A stretch of 64,000 nt of DNA from Verrucomicrobia bacterium LP2A (lineage in GTDB: Bacteria > Verrucomicrobiota > Verrucomicrobiia > Methylacidiphilales > Methylacidiphilaceae): contig JAFS01000001.1 of the NCBI GenBank assembly GCA_000526255.1, forward strand, positions 682,001 through 746,000, written 5' to 3'. Positions within the stretch are counted from its first letter, which is position 1. The number at the start of each line of letters is the position of its first letter. The notes beneath the pieces were generated by a model that was given only the letters and a program-made list of their open reading frames with translations, was not told where the DNA came from and searched no databases. This document shows positions 8,219-15,506 of this stretch, piece by piece. The position numbers and the translations under genes are program-made.

Positions 8219-9251
8219 TGAGCTGGTCGATCAGTTGCCGCAGGCGGCCATAGGATCTGCGGTCGAAGGGAAAACAGAGCCGCGGGAGGGAGAGAAGCTC
8301 CGGTTCGTTGGCCTCGGGCGGCAGGGCCCCGGTCCTCTGAAACGAGCCGGGCCGGGCGACGATGTCCTCGAAATCCCGCTCGATTGCCGCGAGCGTCGAG
8401 TCGTCGGGCGCCCGATGGATCCGTAGGGCCAGAAGCTCTCCCACGAACCGGTAGGAATGAAAGTTGTAGTAGAAACGCTCGATCTCCCGGGTCGCTTCCT
8501 CCAGTTCGTCGGTGAAGGTGAACAGGTGAAAGTCCTGCTCGGCAATCAGCCCGCGGGAGAGTAGCTCCTTGCGCAAGAACTCCTGAAAAGCGCTCCAATA
8601 GGAGCCTCCCGGGTAGTCGATGAAGACCATCGGGACGATGGGGGCCTTGCCCGTCTGCATGAGCGTGAGCGCCTCGAAGCATTCATCCATCGTTCCAAGG
8701 CCGCCGGGAAAGAGGGCGATGGCGTGGGATTCTTTGACGAAGTGGAGCTTCCGAGTGAAGAAGTAGCGGAAGAAAATCAGCTTCCGGTCGCCTTCGATCA
8801 CCTCGTTCGGGCGCTGCTCGCAGGGAAGGCGGATGTTCAGCCCGAAGCTCATCTCCTTTCCGGCGCCGAGCTGGGCCGCACCCATGATCCCGTCCCCGCC
8901 CCCCGTCAAGACCATGAAGCCCGCCTTGGCGATCTGCTGGGCGAAGCTCCGGGCCATCCGCCAGTCCGGGGTGTCGGGAGCGAGCCGGGCCGAGCCAAAG
9001 ATCGTCACCTTCTTGACCCCACGGTAGGGTTGAAAGACAGCGTCGGCATACCGGATCTCCTTGAAGGCCTGGTTGATCATCCGGATATCGCCGGGTGTGG
9101 TGCCCTGGCGGGCGAAGCGGATGGCGGTCGCCACCATCTCGAAATACTCTCGCTGACCACTGCCGATGCCCGCCGCTTCGAGCAGCTCGGCGATCTTCTG
9201 ATCCAGCGCGGGCTCGCCTGTCGAATAGCTCGCGCTTTTTTTTTCCGCCAT
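8208..9251 (-). CDS. LOG-family protein (TIGR00730 / lysine-decarboxylase-like fold)
   Basis: 347 residues. It has a Rossmann-like core with GGGDGIMGAAQLGAGKEMSFG and the signature PGGLGTMDECFEALTLMQ, the PGGxGTxxE phosphoribohydrolase motif known from LOG cytokinin-riboside-monophosphate hydrolases and bacterial nucleotide 5'-monophosphate nucleosidases. Flanking N- and C-terminal helical extensions (about 80 residues each) make it longer than plant LOG and put it in the larger bacterial subgroup. Probable role: release of base from nucleoside monophosphates; exact substrate unknown. It is first gene of the operon with the L,D-transpeptidase and HAD genes. Confidence 0.8.
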   Translation of the reverse strand: MAEKKSASYSTGEPALDQKIAELLEAAGIGSGQREYFEMVATAIRFARQGTTPGDIRMINQAFKEIRYADAVFQPYRGVKKVTIFGSARLAPDTPDWRMARSFAQQIAKAGFMVLTGGGDGIMGAAQLGAGKEMSFGLNIRLPCEQRPNEVIEGDRKLIFFRYFFTRKLHFVKESHAIALFPGGLGTMDECFEALTLMQTGKAPIVPMVFIDYPGGSYWSAFQEFLRKELLSRGLIAEQDFHLFTFTDELEEATREIERFYYNFHSYRFVGELLALRIHRAPDDSTLAAIERDFEDIVARPGSFQRTGALPPEANEPELLSLPRLCFPFDRRSYGRLRQLIDQLNAF

Positions 9252-9259
9252 CCAGGCTC

Positions 9260-9265
9260 TATAAT
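9260..9265 (+). promoter_or_regulatory. Candidate -10 element in the divergent 30-bp gap
   Basis: TATAAT lies 16 bp before the ATG of the MTHFR fusion gene, in the very short gap to the divergent LOG gene. A -35 box would have to lie within the start of the LOG coding region, where there is only a T-run. The site is seen; function is inferred. Confidence 0.35.
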
Positions 9266-9281
9266 GCGTCCGCTTCCCATC

Positions 9282-11108
9282 ATGGCAAATTTATTAGAAC
9301 GGCTCTCCCAGCGGCTCCTTCTGGGCGACGGTGCGCTCGGAACCTACCTCTATTCGCTCGGGCTTCCTCGCAGGTATTGCCTCGAAGAGGCGAACTTGAG
9401 TCGCCCGGATCTCGTGCGGCGCGCCCACGCCGACTACCGGCAGGCGGGGTCGGGAGTTCTCCGCACCAACACGACGGGGGCCAACCGCGCGAGCCTCAGT
9501 CGGTTCGGCCTCGAGCAGAGGGTGGTCGAGATCAACCGGCGAGGGGTCGAGCTCGCCCGAGAGGCCGCAGGAGAAGGGGAGTGCTTCCTCGCCGGAAGCG
9601 TCGGTCCGATCTGGCTCCGTCCCTGGGAGGGAAGCCTCTCTCCAGAGGAACGGCGGTCCCTCTATCGGGAGCAGATCACGGCACTGTTGGAGGCGGGCTG
9701 CGACGTCATTCTTCTGGAGACCTTCACCGAGCTTTCCGAAGCGACGCTTGCGCTCTCGGTCGCCCGGGAAGCGGGGGCTCCGCTCGTCGCGGTCTCGCTC
9801 GCCGTATTCGAGGAAGGCCGGCTTGGCAACGGCGACACGCTCGCCTCGGGCCTCGCCTCGCTTCGACAATCCGGAGCCCGGATCGTCGGCATCGGCGGAA
9901 GCTGCGGCGTCTTGGCCTCACTCCATCTGCTCGAGGGGATCGAGCTGCGTCCGGGGGAGATCCTCTGCGCCTTTCCGAACGCGGGGAAGCCTGAGTTCTA
10001 CGAGGGACGTCTCGCCTATTCGGCCAGCCCCGAATATTTCGGCGCGAGCGTCGAGCGCTTTGTCGAGGAGGGGGTCCATCTGCTGGGAGGGGATTACGGC
10101 ACGAGCCCGCTCCACATCGCGGCGATGGCGCCCGAGATCGCCCGCCGCCGTCCCCGCCTCGAGAAGCCGCGGCGGCTCCGCGTTCCCGTGATCGAGGCGG
10201 CGAGGGAGGAAGAGCCGCCCAAGGTCGAAGAGGAGAGCCTCTTGGAGCAGTGCAAGCGGAAGCCGGTCGCCATGGTCGAGCTCGATTCTCCGCGGACGCT
10301 TTCGATGGACAAGTTCCTCGAAGGGGTTCGCGCCCTGGAGAAGGCGGGGGCCGACGCCCTCACGCTGGCCGACAACTCCCTGGCCATCCTCCGGGTCAGC
10401 AATCTCGCGGCGGCGGTAGCGGCCCAGCGCTGCTCCCGGCTCCAGACGGTCCTCCACCTCGCCTGCCGCGATCGGAACCTGCTCGGCCTCCAGTCTGAGC
10501 TCATGGGGTTTTCGGTGCTCGGCTTCCGTCACGTGCTCGCCCTGACCGGAGATCCCGCCAAGGCGGGCGACCATCCTGGCGCGACCTCGGTCTACGACCT
10601 CAACTCACTGGGGCTCATCAAGTTAATTGCAAAGCTCAACGCGGGGGTCTCCGCCGCGGGGCGCGACCTCAAGGCGAAGACCAACTTCGTGGTCGGATGC
10701 GCCTTCAATCCCAACTCGGTGCAGTTCGATTCGCAGGTGCGCAAGCTCGAGTCGAAGATCGCCGCCGGTGCGCAATATGCGATGACCCAGCCGGTCTTCG
10801 ACGCGGAGCTGGTCCGGAAGAGCGCCGAGCGGCTCCAGCCCCTGGGCATCCCGGTTTTCGTCGGGATCATGCCGGTGCTCAACTCCCGCAACGCCGAGTT
10901 CTTGCACAACGAGGTGCCGGGGATTTCGATCCCGGAAAGCCTGCGGGAGCGGCTGCGGCATCTCGAAGGGCCGAAGGCGGCGGAAGCGGGGCTGGATGCG
11001 GCGCGAGCGCTGGGGGAGGCGGTGCTCGAGCGGTTTAGAGGGGTCTACCTGATTACCCCGTTCACGCGGTACGACCTCTCCGTCCGGCTCCTGGAGGAGC
11101 TTTTCTGA
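9282..11108 (+). CDS. Homocysteine S-methyltransferase-like / methylenetetrahydrofolate reductase fusion
   Basis: 608 residues from the ATG at 9282. Residues 1-300 are a homocysteine-methyltransferase TIM barrel (LLLGDGALGTYLYSLG; GAGVLRTNT-type loop; CDVILLETFTELSEA). Residues 315-608 are a MetF-type flavin reductase (PVAMVELDSPRTLSMDKFLE; VLALTGDPAK; FVVGCAFNPN; GAQYAMTQPVFDAE; GIPVFVGIMPVLN). The domain order matches bifunctional YitJ proteins. Odd: the barrel's zinc motif, normally GGCCGT, reads GGDYGT (about 10090-10107), so the two adjacent zinc cysteines are missing, and the upstream NC motif is altered to GGSCG. The reductase half looks intact, so it probably supplies 5-methyl-THF; methyl transfer by the barrel is doubtful. 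Confidence 0.85.
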   Translation: MANLLERLSQRLLLGDGALGTYLYSLGLPRRYCLEEANLSRPDLVRRAHADYRQAGSGVLRTNTTGANRASLSRFGLEQRVVEINRRGVELAREAAGEGECFLAGSVGPIWLRPWEGSLSPEERRSLYREQITALLEAGCDVILLETFTELSEATLALSVAREAGAPLVAVSLAVFEEGRLGNGDTLASGLASLRQSGARIVGIGGSCGVLASLHLLEGIELRPGEILCAFPNAGKPEFYEGRLAYSASPEYFGASVERFVEEGVHLLGGDYGTSPLHIAAMAPEIARRRPRLEKPRRLRVPVIEAAREEEPPKVEEESLLEQCKRKPVAMVELDSPRTLSMDKFLEGVRALEKAGADALTLADNSLAILRVSNLAAAVAAQRCSRLQTVLHLACRDRNLLGLQSELMGFSVLGFRHVLALTGDPAKAGDHPGATSVYDLNSLGLIKLIAKLNAGVSAAGRDLKAKTNFVVGCAFNPNSVQFDSQVRKLESKIAAGAQYAMTQPVFDAELVRKSAERLQPLGIPVFVGIMPVLNSRNAEFLHNEVPGISIPESLRERLRHLEGPKAAEAGLDAARALGEAVLERFRGVYLITPFTRYDLSVRLLEELF

Positions 11109-11344
11109 GCGAAGGAAGCCGCCCTCCCGGATGCCGCAGCGGACTCTTCCTCCTTCCTCGCTCCGTCTATTCCGAGAACGAGCTTGCGTCTTGGGCCGCC
11201 CGGTCCGAATCCTGGCAGCGGGAGGCGCGCACGGTGCACGTCTATTTCGACAACACGGCGGGCGGGGTGGCGGTACACAACGTGCACAACGCACTGAGCT
11301 TCCTGGCCCTGCTTCATCCGGAAGGAAGGGAGGGTTCCCGGTGA
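11105..11344 (+). pseudogene. DUF72-family C-terminal remnant
   Basis: A frame that ends at TGA 11342-11344 reads RSVYSENELASWAARS, then VHVYFDNTAGGVAVHN and ALSFLALL. This is the characteristic C-terminus of DUF72 proteins (YSDxELxxW ... VYVYFNNDxxGxAxxNA). The other roughly 200 residues are absent: upstream lies the end of the MTHFR gene, with no room for them. It is best read as the 3' stump of a deleted DUF72 gene. Its stop codon overlaps the GTG start of the next gene. Confidence 0.6.
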
Positions 11345-11970
11345 GATCCCGGCTCCTCCTCTTGCTCCTCGCCTTCTTCCTCCTCATCGGGAGGGCTTCT
11401 CCTTCTCCTCCCCCCCTGGCCCCTGGCACTTCTGACCCTTCTGCTCCGGAAAGGAAGGCCCCCAAGAAAGAGCCCACGATCTTTGCCGTAGTCGAATACG
11501 GGCCTCGGATCTCGCCCGAAGTGCAGTCCGAGAAGGACCGCTACCTCGCGGCGCTCTCCGAGGCCTTTGAAGCCAAGGTCCAGCAGGAAGCGGCCCGGAG
11601 GCGGCTTTCCCTGGCGGGACTCGCCATGACGCCGACCCACGGCTTTGTGACCGTTGCCTTTTTCCTGAACGACGCCGGCGTGATCACGGAAAAGACCGTG
11701 CTCCGCAGCGAGGGAGAAGCTGCCGGCCTGGTCGAGCGCACAACCCTCGACGCGCTTCGTGCGCTGACTCTCTACATTCCTCCGCCGCCGGGAGTCCGGG
11801 CCGAACTGGGGGAGGGGGCGTGGAAGTTCTTCTGCTGCTGGTGGCCTCCGGGGTTCGGTGCCCTCAATGACGACCTGGCCACCGCCTCGCGGTCGATCGA
11901 CAAGTTTGCCGCGTTCCTCGACGCCAAGGCCCCGTCGGGCCGCCCTCTGGAAATCCGGCGCGGGCACTAA
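11341..11970 (+). CDS. Exported protein with TonB-C-like domain
   Basis: 209 residues from the GTG at 11341 (GGAAGGGAGG upstream). A signal peptide (RLLLLLLAFFLLIGRASP) is followed by a proline-rich linker. Residues 50-180 (KDRYLAALSEAFEAKVQQEAA, then HGFVTVAFFLNDAGVITEKTV, then TTLDALRALTLYIPPPPGV) have the rhythm of TonB C-terminal domains: helix, strand carrying V-x-V-x-F-x-I-x-x-x-G, then helix ending in PP. It lacks the N-terminal membrane anchor usual for TonB, so it is more likely a periplasmic TonB-like/TolA-like protein. Family placement is tentative. Confidence 0.5.
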   Translation: MRSRLLLLLLAFFLLIGRASPSPPPLAPGTSDPSAPERKAPKKEPTIFAVVEYGPRISPEVQSEKDRYLAALSEAFEAKVQQEAARRRLSLAGLAMTPTHGFVTVAFFLNDAGVITEKTVLRSEGEAAGLVERTTLDALRALTLYIPPPPGVRAELGEGAWKFFCCWWPPGFGALNDDLATASRSIDKFAAFLDAKAPSGRPLEIRRGH

Positions 11971-12087
11971 AGCGAGCGCCCGTTCCGCATCTCCGGGGAA
12001 CAATTTTCTTGCCTGGGAAAGGCTGGAGTTGCCTATTGGCTCCCGTATCGCTAAAAGGGGTTCCTTTGCCCCTAAGAAGAGAAGCTG

Positions 12088-12609
12088 GTGAAGCTCGAAA
12101 GTCTGCAGCAGATCACGGCGGCCCTGAATGCCGCGGGCGCCCGCTTTCTGGTTGTTGGGGGATTGGCAGTGGTCGCCCATGGCTACGGGAGATCGACCAT
12201 GGACATGGATCTGGTCGTCGACTTTTCCCGGCACAACCTCTCGTCCGCCTTTTCGGCCTTGGCCCAATTGGGCTATCGACCGGTGCCGCCGGTCGATCCC
12301 ATGGATCTCGCCGATCCTTCCGCCCGCAAGCGCTGGGTGGAGGAAAAAGGGATGCGCGTGCTGCCGCTCCAGAGCGAAGCCCATTGGGAAACGCCCGTCG
12401 ACATCTTTGTCGTTGAGTCGTTCTCCTTCGAGCGGGAGTACGAGCACGCCCTGCAGGAACGCCTGCCGGGCGGGGAACCGATCCGATTTGTGCGCGTCGA
12501 GACTCTGATCGCCATGAAGCAGGGCGCGGGTCGCCATCAGGACCTCGCCGACATCGCCGAGTTGAAACTTTCGATCGAGGAAGAAAGAGGAGAGAAGAAT
12601 GGAAGCTAA
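12088..12609 (+). CDS. Nucleotidyltransferase-fold protein (MNT/AbiEii-like)
   Basis: 173 residues from a GTG at 12088. The N-terminus has the minimal nucleotidyltransferase core: ARFLVVGGLAVVAHGYGRSTMDMDLVVDF, that is, the GG(x)AxxxHG and R-S-T-x-D-x-D-L motif with two catalytic Asp residues. VDIFVVESF supplies a third acidic position. VETLIAMKQGAGRHQDLADI is the typical C-terminal signature (KxxAxRxQDxxDI). Such proteins occur alone or in toxin-antitoxin and abortive-infection pairs. The stop overlaps the start of a downstream frame (12599) that could encode the N-terminal part of a partner. Confidence 0.75.
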   Translation: MKLESLQQITAALNAAGARFLVVGGLAVVAHGYGRSTMDMDLVVDFSRHNLSSAFSALAQLGYRPVPPVDPMDLADPSARKRWVEEKGMRVLPLQSEAHWETPVDIFVVESFSFEREYEHALQERLPGGEPIRFVRVETLIAMKQGAGRHQDLADIAELKLSIEEERGEKNGS

Positions 12610-12844
12610 AGCCAATCCGAGCAGCAAAGAGTGGGACATTCCCCGGAACGCGCAGCGGAGGTTCTTTTGCGCCCTGCCGCTGGGCAGGAAGCTGGCGATT
12701 GCGGCCGACCTGGCCGACTTGGTCCGCGTCTTCCAACGGAGGGCTCCTTCATCGACGATCCTCGCCTCCGGCGCTTGGTCGCAAGCCCCCGCCGTTCCGC
12801 GGGAAGGCATTGCCGCCGGAACGGTCGCCGAAGAGGCGCGGGAG

Positions 12845-13978
12845 ATGAACCGGGCGGTCTTCCGTCCGGCGGCCCAGGGCTCTCTCGGTGGCCGACTCCG
12901 CTCCGTCGGCTTAGCGGCCTTCCTCGCCGCGATCCTGACGGGCCCCCTCTGGGCCGCCTCGGACGCGAAGCCGAGCAGCCCGACTCCGACCGCCGCAGCG
13001 CACGTGATCAAGTTCGTGCATGTGCCGGAGATCCTGGAAGAGCAGGGGCCTCGTCCGAAGAACGTCTGGGTCTATGGCCGATTCACGGCCCGCGGCCCGG
13101 TCTCCGACGGACTCTTCGTTGCCTCGGTCAATGAGGGGATCAACTGGCCCGATTGGGAGGAGCATTTCAACCTCATCGACAACCCCGGGAACTACGTCTT
13201 TCGGCGGGTCGTCTTCTGGACCAAGTCGCCGTTGCCGGAGATGCGGAAGGGGACCAAGTTCATGATCCCGAAGGAGCACCCGGCAAGGCTTGTGGAGATC
13301 GACCAGGTGGATGGCACAATCGCGCGCATGGTGCTCGAATCGCCGCCCGTGATCGAGTCGCAAATCGGAGCCGGACGTCCGGTCAAGCCGGAAGCCGACT
13401 CCGCAGGGAAGACCTCGGGTGGCGAGCGGCCGCGCAGGGTGGTCTACTTCAAGCAGCTCGGCTCAATCGCCAAGGTCGAGGGATCGCATCCAGAAAACCT
13501 TTGGACCTGGGGAAACTTCAGCGCCCGTTCTGACCTCCGGGACGGCATCTTCACCGCCACCCCGGCCGGAGTCGAGAGCCGTCGGGTAATCGAATGGATC
13601 GCCGGAGCGGTCTTGATCTATCCGATCGTCGAGATCCCCAGCAGGGTAATCTTCTATGTGCATCGCCCAAGGAAGATCCGAAGCGGAGAGCGGGTTGAGG
13701 TCACCGCGAAGCACCCGGCGCAGGTGAGGCGGCTCTTCATGGCCGGAGGAGTTCTCGTCTGGCTCGATCTCGATCCACCCAATGTCTCCGGGATTTCCGT
13801 GAAAATGGGATCGAGCGGCGGAAAGCCCGGCGTTTTGATGACCCCGGCTTCCTCGGCACCGACTCCGGACTCCGCTCCGGGAGCGGCGACCCCGATTCCT
13901 ACGCCCTCGAAGGTCTCTGCGGCGACCACTCCACTAGAAGGCCCTTCCCCCGAACGGGTCGCAACAGAATCCCCGTAG
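12845..13978 (+). CDS. Exported protein with two tandem repeats, unknown function
   Basis: 377 residues from the ATG at 12845 (GGCGCGGGAG upstream), which precedes a signal peptide (LRSVGLAAFLAAILTGPLWAAS). The same frame is open from an ATG at 12599 overlapping the nucleotidyltransferase stop; those 82 extra codons (WDIPRNAQRRFFCALPLG...) would bury the signal peptide and may be a decayed partner gene fused in frame. The mature protein contains two similar units of about 110 residues: the first has PKNVWVYGRFTARGPVSDGLF and the second PENLWTWGNFSARSDLRDGIF. A Pro/Ser/Thr-rich tail follows. No known domain. Convergent with, and overlapping, the response regulator gene. Confidence 0.55.
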   Translation: MNRAVFRPAAQGSLGGRLRSVGLAAFLAAILTGPLWAASDAKPSSPTPTAAAHVIKFVHVPEILEEQGPRPKNVWVYGRFTARGPVSDGLFVASVNEGINWPDWEEHFNLIDNPGNYVFRRVVFWTKSPLPEMRKGTKFMIPKEHPARLVEIDQVDGTIARMVLESPPVIESQIGAGRPVKPEADSAGKTSGGERPRRVVYFKQLGSIAKVEGSHPENLWTWGNFSARSDLRDGIFTATPAGVESRRVIEWIAGAVLIYPIVEIPSRVIFYVHRPRKIRSGERVEVTAKHPAQVRRLFMAGGVLVWLDLDPPNVSGISVKMGSSGGKPGVLMTPASSAPTPDSAPGAATPIPTPSKVSAATTPLEGPSPERVATESP

Positions 13979-14645
13979 CGGATTGGCCCAGCTTCCTTCG
14001 CAGGTTGACCAGGTGGACGTGCAGGAGGCGCGGCAACGGTGCTTTTCCCAGGCGGCGACGACGCAGTTGCGCCGCCAGCTCCTCGATGAGAACGATTCGT
14101 CCCGCATGTCGGAAGAGGTAGCTCGCGATGGCGAACTCGGTAGGTGTGAGGACCACTGCCCGCCGGCCGCTCCGCAAGAGCCGCTTCTCCCGATCCAAAA
14201 TCAGAGGGAGCGCGGCGCGCCAGGCCGGAAAACTTCGGCCCCACCGGCGGTCGAGGCTTTCCAGGATCGCCCGGAGCTCCTCCTCGGAACCTCGGAGGGG
14301 CAGGAGGAAATCCGCTCCCCTCTCCAAGGCTTCCCTTCGCGCCTCGGGGTCGTCTCTTTCCCCCAACGCCACGACCGGAACCCACCAGGGAAGCCTGCGG
14401 AGTCGGAAGAGGAGATCGCTCTCCGGCCGCATCTCCGTCGGCCACCGGAGCAGGACGACCGGAGAAGGCGCCTGATGGATAAGTTCCATTGTTTTTGCGG
14501 GATCTGCCAAGCTTTCGTGCGGAATTTCCGCGCTTTGCAGCAAAACGTCGAGATTGCTCGCCACCCGCTCGGAAAAACCGACAAGAAGCACGTGGAGCCG
14601 CTTTGCTGCTTTCCACGGTTCTCCCGTCGAGGGGTCTGCCATCAT
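13899..14645 (-). CDS. OmpR-type winged-helix regulator with degenerate receiver
   Basis: 248 residues from tandem ATGs at 14645/14642. The C-terminal part is a winged-helix (Trans_reg_C) domain: AVVLTPTEFAIASYLFRHAGRIVLIEELAAQL, HVHLVNLRRKLG and RPVRGKGLLV. The N-terminal 120 residues have receiver-like periodicity (HVLLVGFSERVASNLDVLLQ ... VPVVALGERDD ... GADFLLPLRGSEEELRAILES), but the acidic pocket is gone and the strand that should end in the phospho-acceptor Asp reads VVLLRWP. It is therefore probably phosphorylation-independent. No kinase gene is adjacent. Its 5' end abuts the divergent lysozyme-like gene. Confidence 0.7.
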   Translation of the reverse strand: MMADPSTGEPWKAAKRLHVLLVGFSERVASNLDVLLQSAEIPHESLADPAKTMELIHQAPSPVVLLRWPTEMRPESDLLFRLRRLPWWVPVVALGERDDPEARREALERGADFLLPLRGSEEELRAILESLDRRWGRSFPAWRAALPLILDREKRLLRSGRRAVVLTPTEFAIASYLFRHAGRIVLIEELAAQLRRRRLGKAPLPRLLHVHLVNLRRKLGQSATGILLRPVRGKGLLVEWSPQRPSRA

Positions 14646-14654
14646 GCCCTCGGG

Positions 14655-15506
14655 GTGGGTCGATCCCCTGTGCCGCCGCAACAGGCTTTCCGGCCACGAC
14701 CGAGGGGGAGAGCCTCTGCGGTCCCGAAGCTCTGGCTCTTGGCCGGCTGGATCGGCCTTCTGGTGGCTCAGGTTTCCGCCTCGGCGTCCTCGATCTCCCC
14801 GGCGCAAGCCGAATCGATCGGCCGACGCCTCTGGCAGAACGAGTCCGGGGAAACCCTCTCGGGACTCACCGCCTGGAATGCCGGGGAAGACTTCGCTTCG
14901 CTCGGCATCGGCCACTTCATCTGGTATCCCGCCGGAGTCCGCGGCCCTTTCGAGGAGAGCTTTCCCCCACTGCTCCGTTTTCTCGAGCAGCAAGGGGTCT
15001 CCCTTTCGGAATGGCTCAGGCATGCCTCTGCCTGTCCTTGGCCCAACCGGCAGGCGTTCCTGGCCGAGGCGGGTGGGGAGCGGATGCGCGAGCTTCGCTC
15101 CCTTTTGGCCGACACGGTCGGGGAGCAGACCCGATTTGCGATCGACCGATTGGAACGGTCTCTCCCGAAGATGCTCGTCTCCCTGCCGGAAGGGGAGCGG
15201 CCGCGGATCGAAACGAACTTCCACGCCCTGGAAACCACTCCGGGCGGCCTCTTTGCGCTCGTCGACTACGTCAACTTCAAGGGGGAGGGAACCTTTCCGA
15301 CGGAGCGTTATCAGGGGGAAGGGTGGGGACTCCTGAACGTCCTCCAGGCGATGGAGCCGGGACCGGCCCTTCCGTCCTTCCGACGGGCGGCTCGGTTTGT
15401 TCTCGAGAGGAGGGTACGCAACGCCCCTCCGGCGCGGCACGAGGAGCGCTGGCTCCGTGGCTGGCTCAACCGGGTCGACGGCTATCGCGAGGGGAGTGCG
15501 GGCTAA
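14655..15506 (+). CDS. Exported protein with possible lysozyme-like fold
   Basis: About 283 residues if read from the GTG at 14655; an in-frame GTG at 14670 is an alternative. The first clear feature is a hydrophobic export segment (LWLLAGWIGLLVAQVSASAS). Next comes SIGRRLWQNESGETLSGLTAWN, and then FASLGIGHFIWYPAG. The E...GIGH spacing recalls T4-type lysozymes, in which a catalytic Glu is followed by T(I)GIGH, so a muramidase-like activity is a reasonable guess. The rest (ALVDYVNFKGEGT, RYQGEGWGLLNVLQ) is conserved-looking but not assigned. It is divergent from the response regulator and overlaps the end of the AttH gene by 4 bp. Confidence 0.55.
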   Translation: MGRSPVPPQQAFRPRPRGRASAVPKLWLLAGWIGLLVAQVSASASSISPAQAESIGRRLWQNESGETLSGLTAWNAGEDFASLGIGHFIWYPAGVRGPFEESFPPLLRFLEQQGVSLSEWLRHASACPWPNRQAFLAEAGGERMRELRSLLADTVGEQTRFAIDRLERSLPKMLVSLPEGERPRIETNFHALETTPGGLFALVDYVNFKGEGTFPTERYQGEGWGLLNVLQAMEPGPALPSFRRAARFVLERRVRNAPPARHEERWLRGWLNRVDGYREGSAG

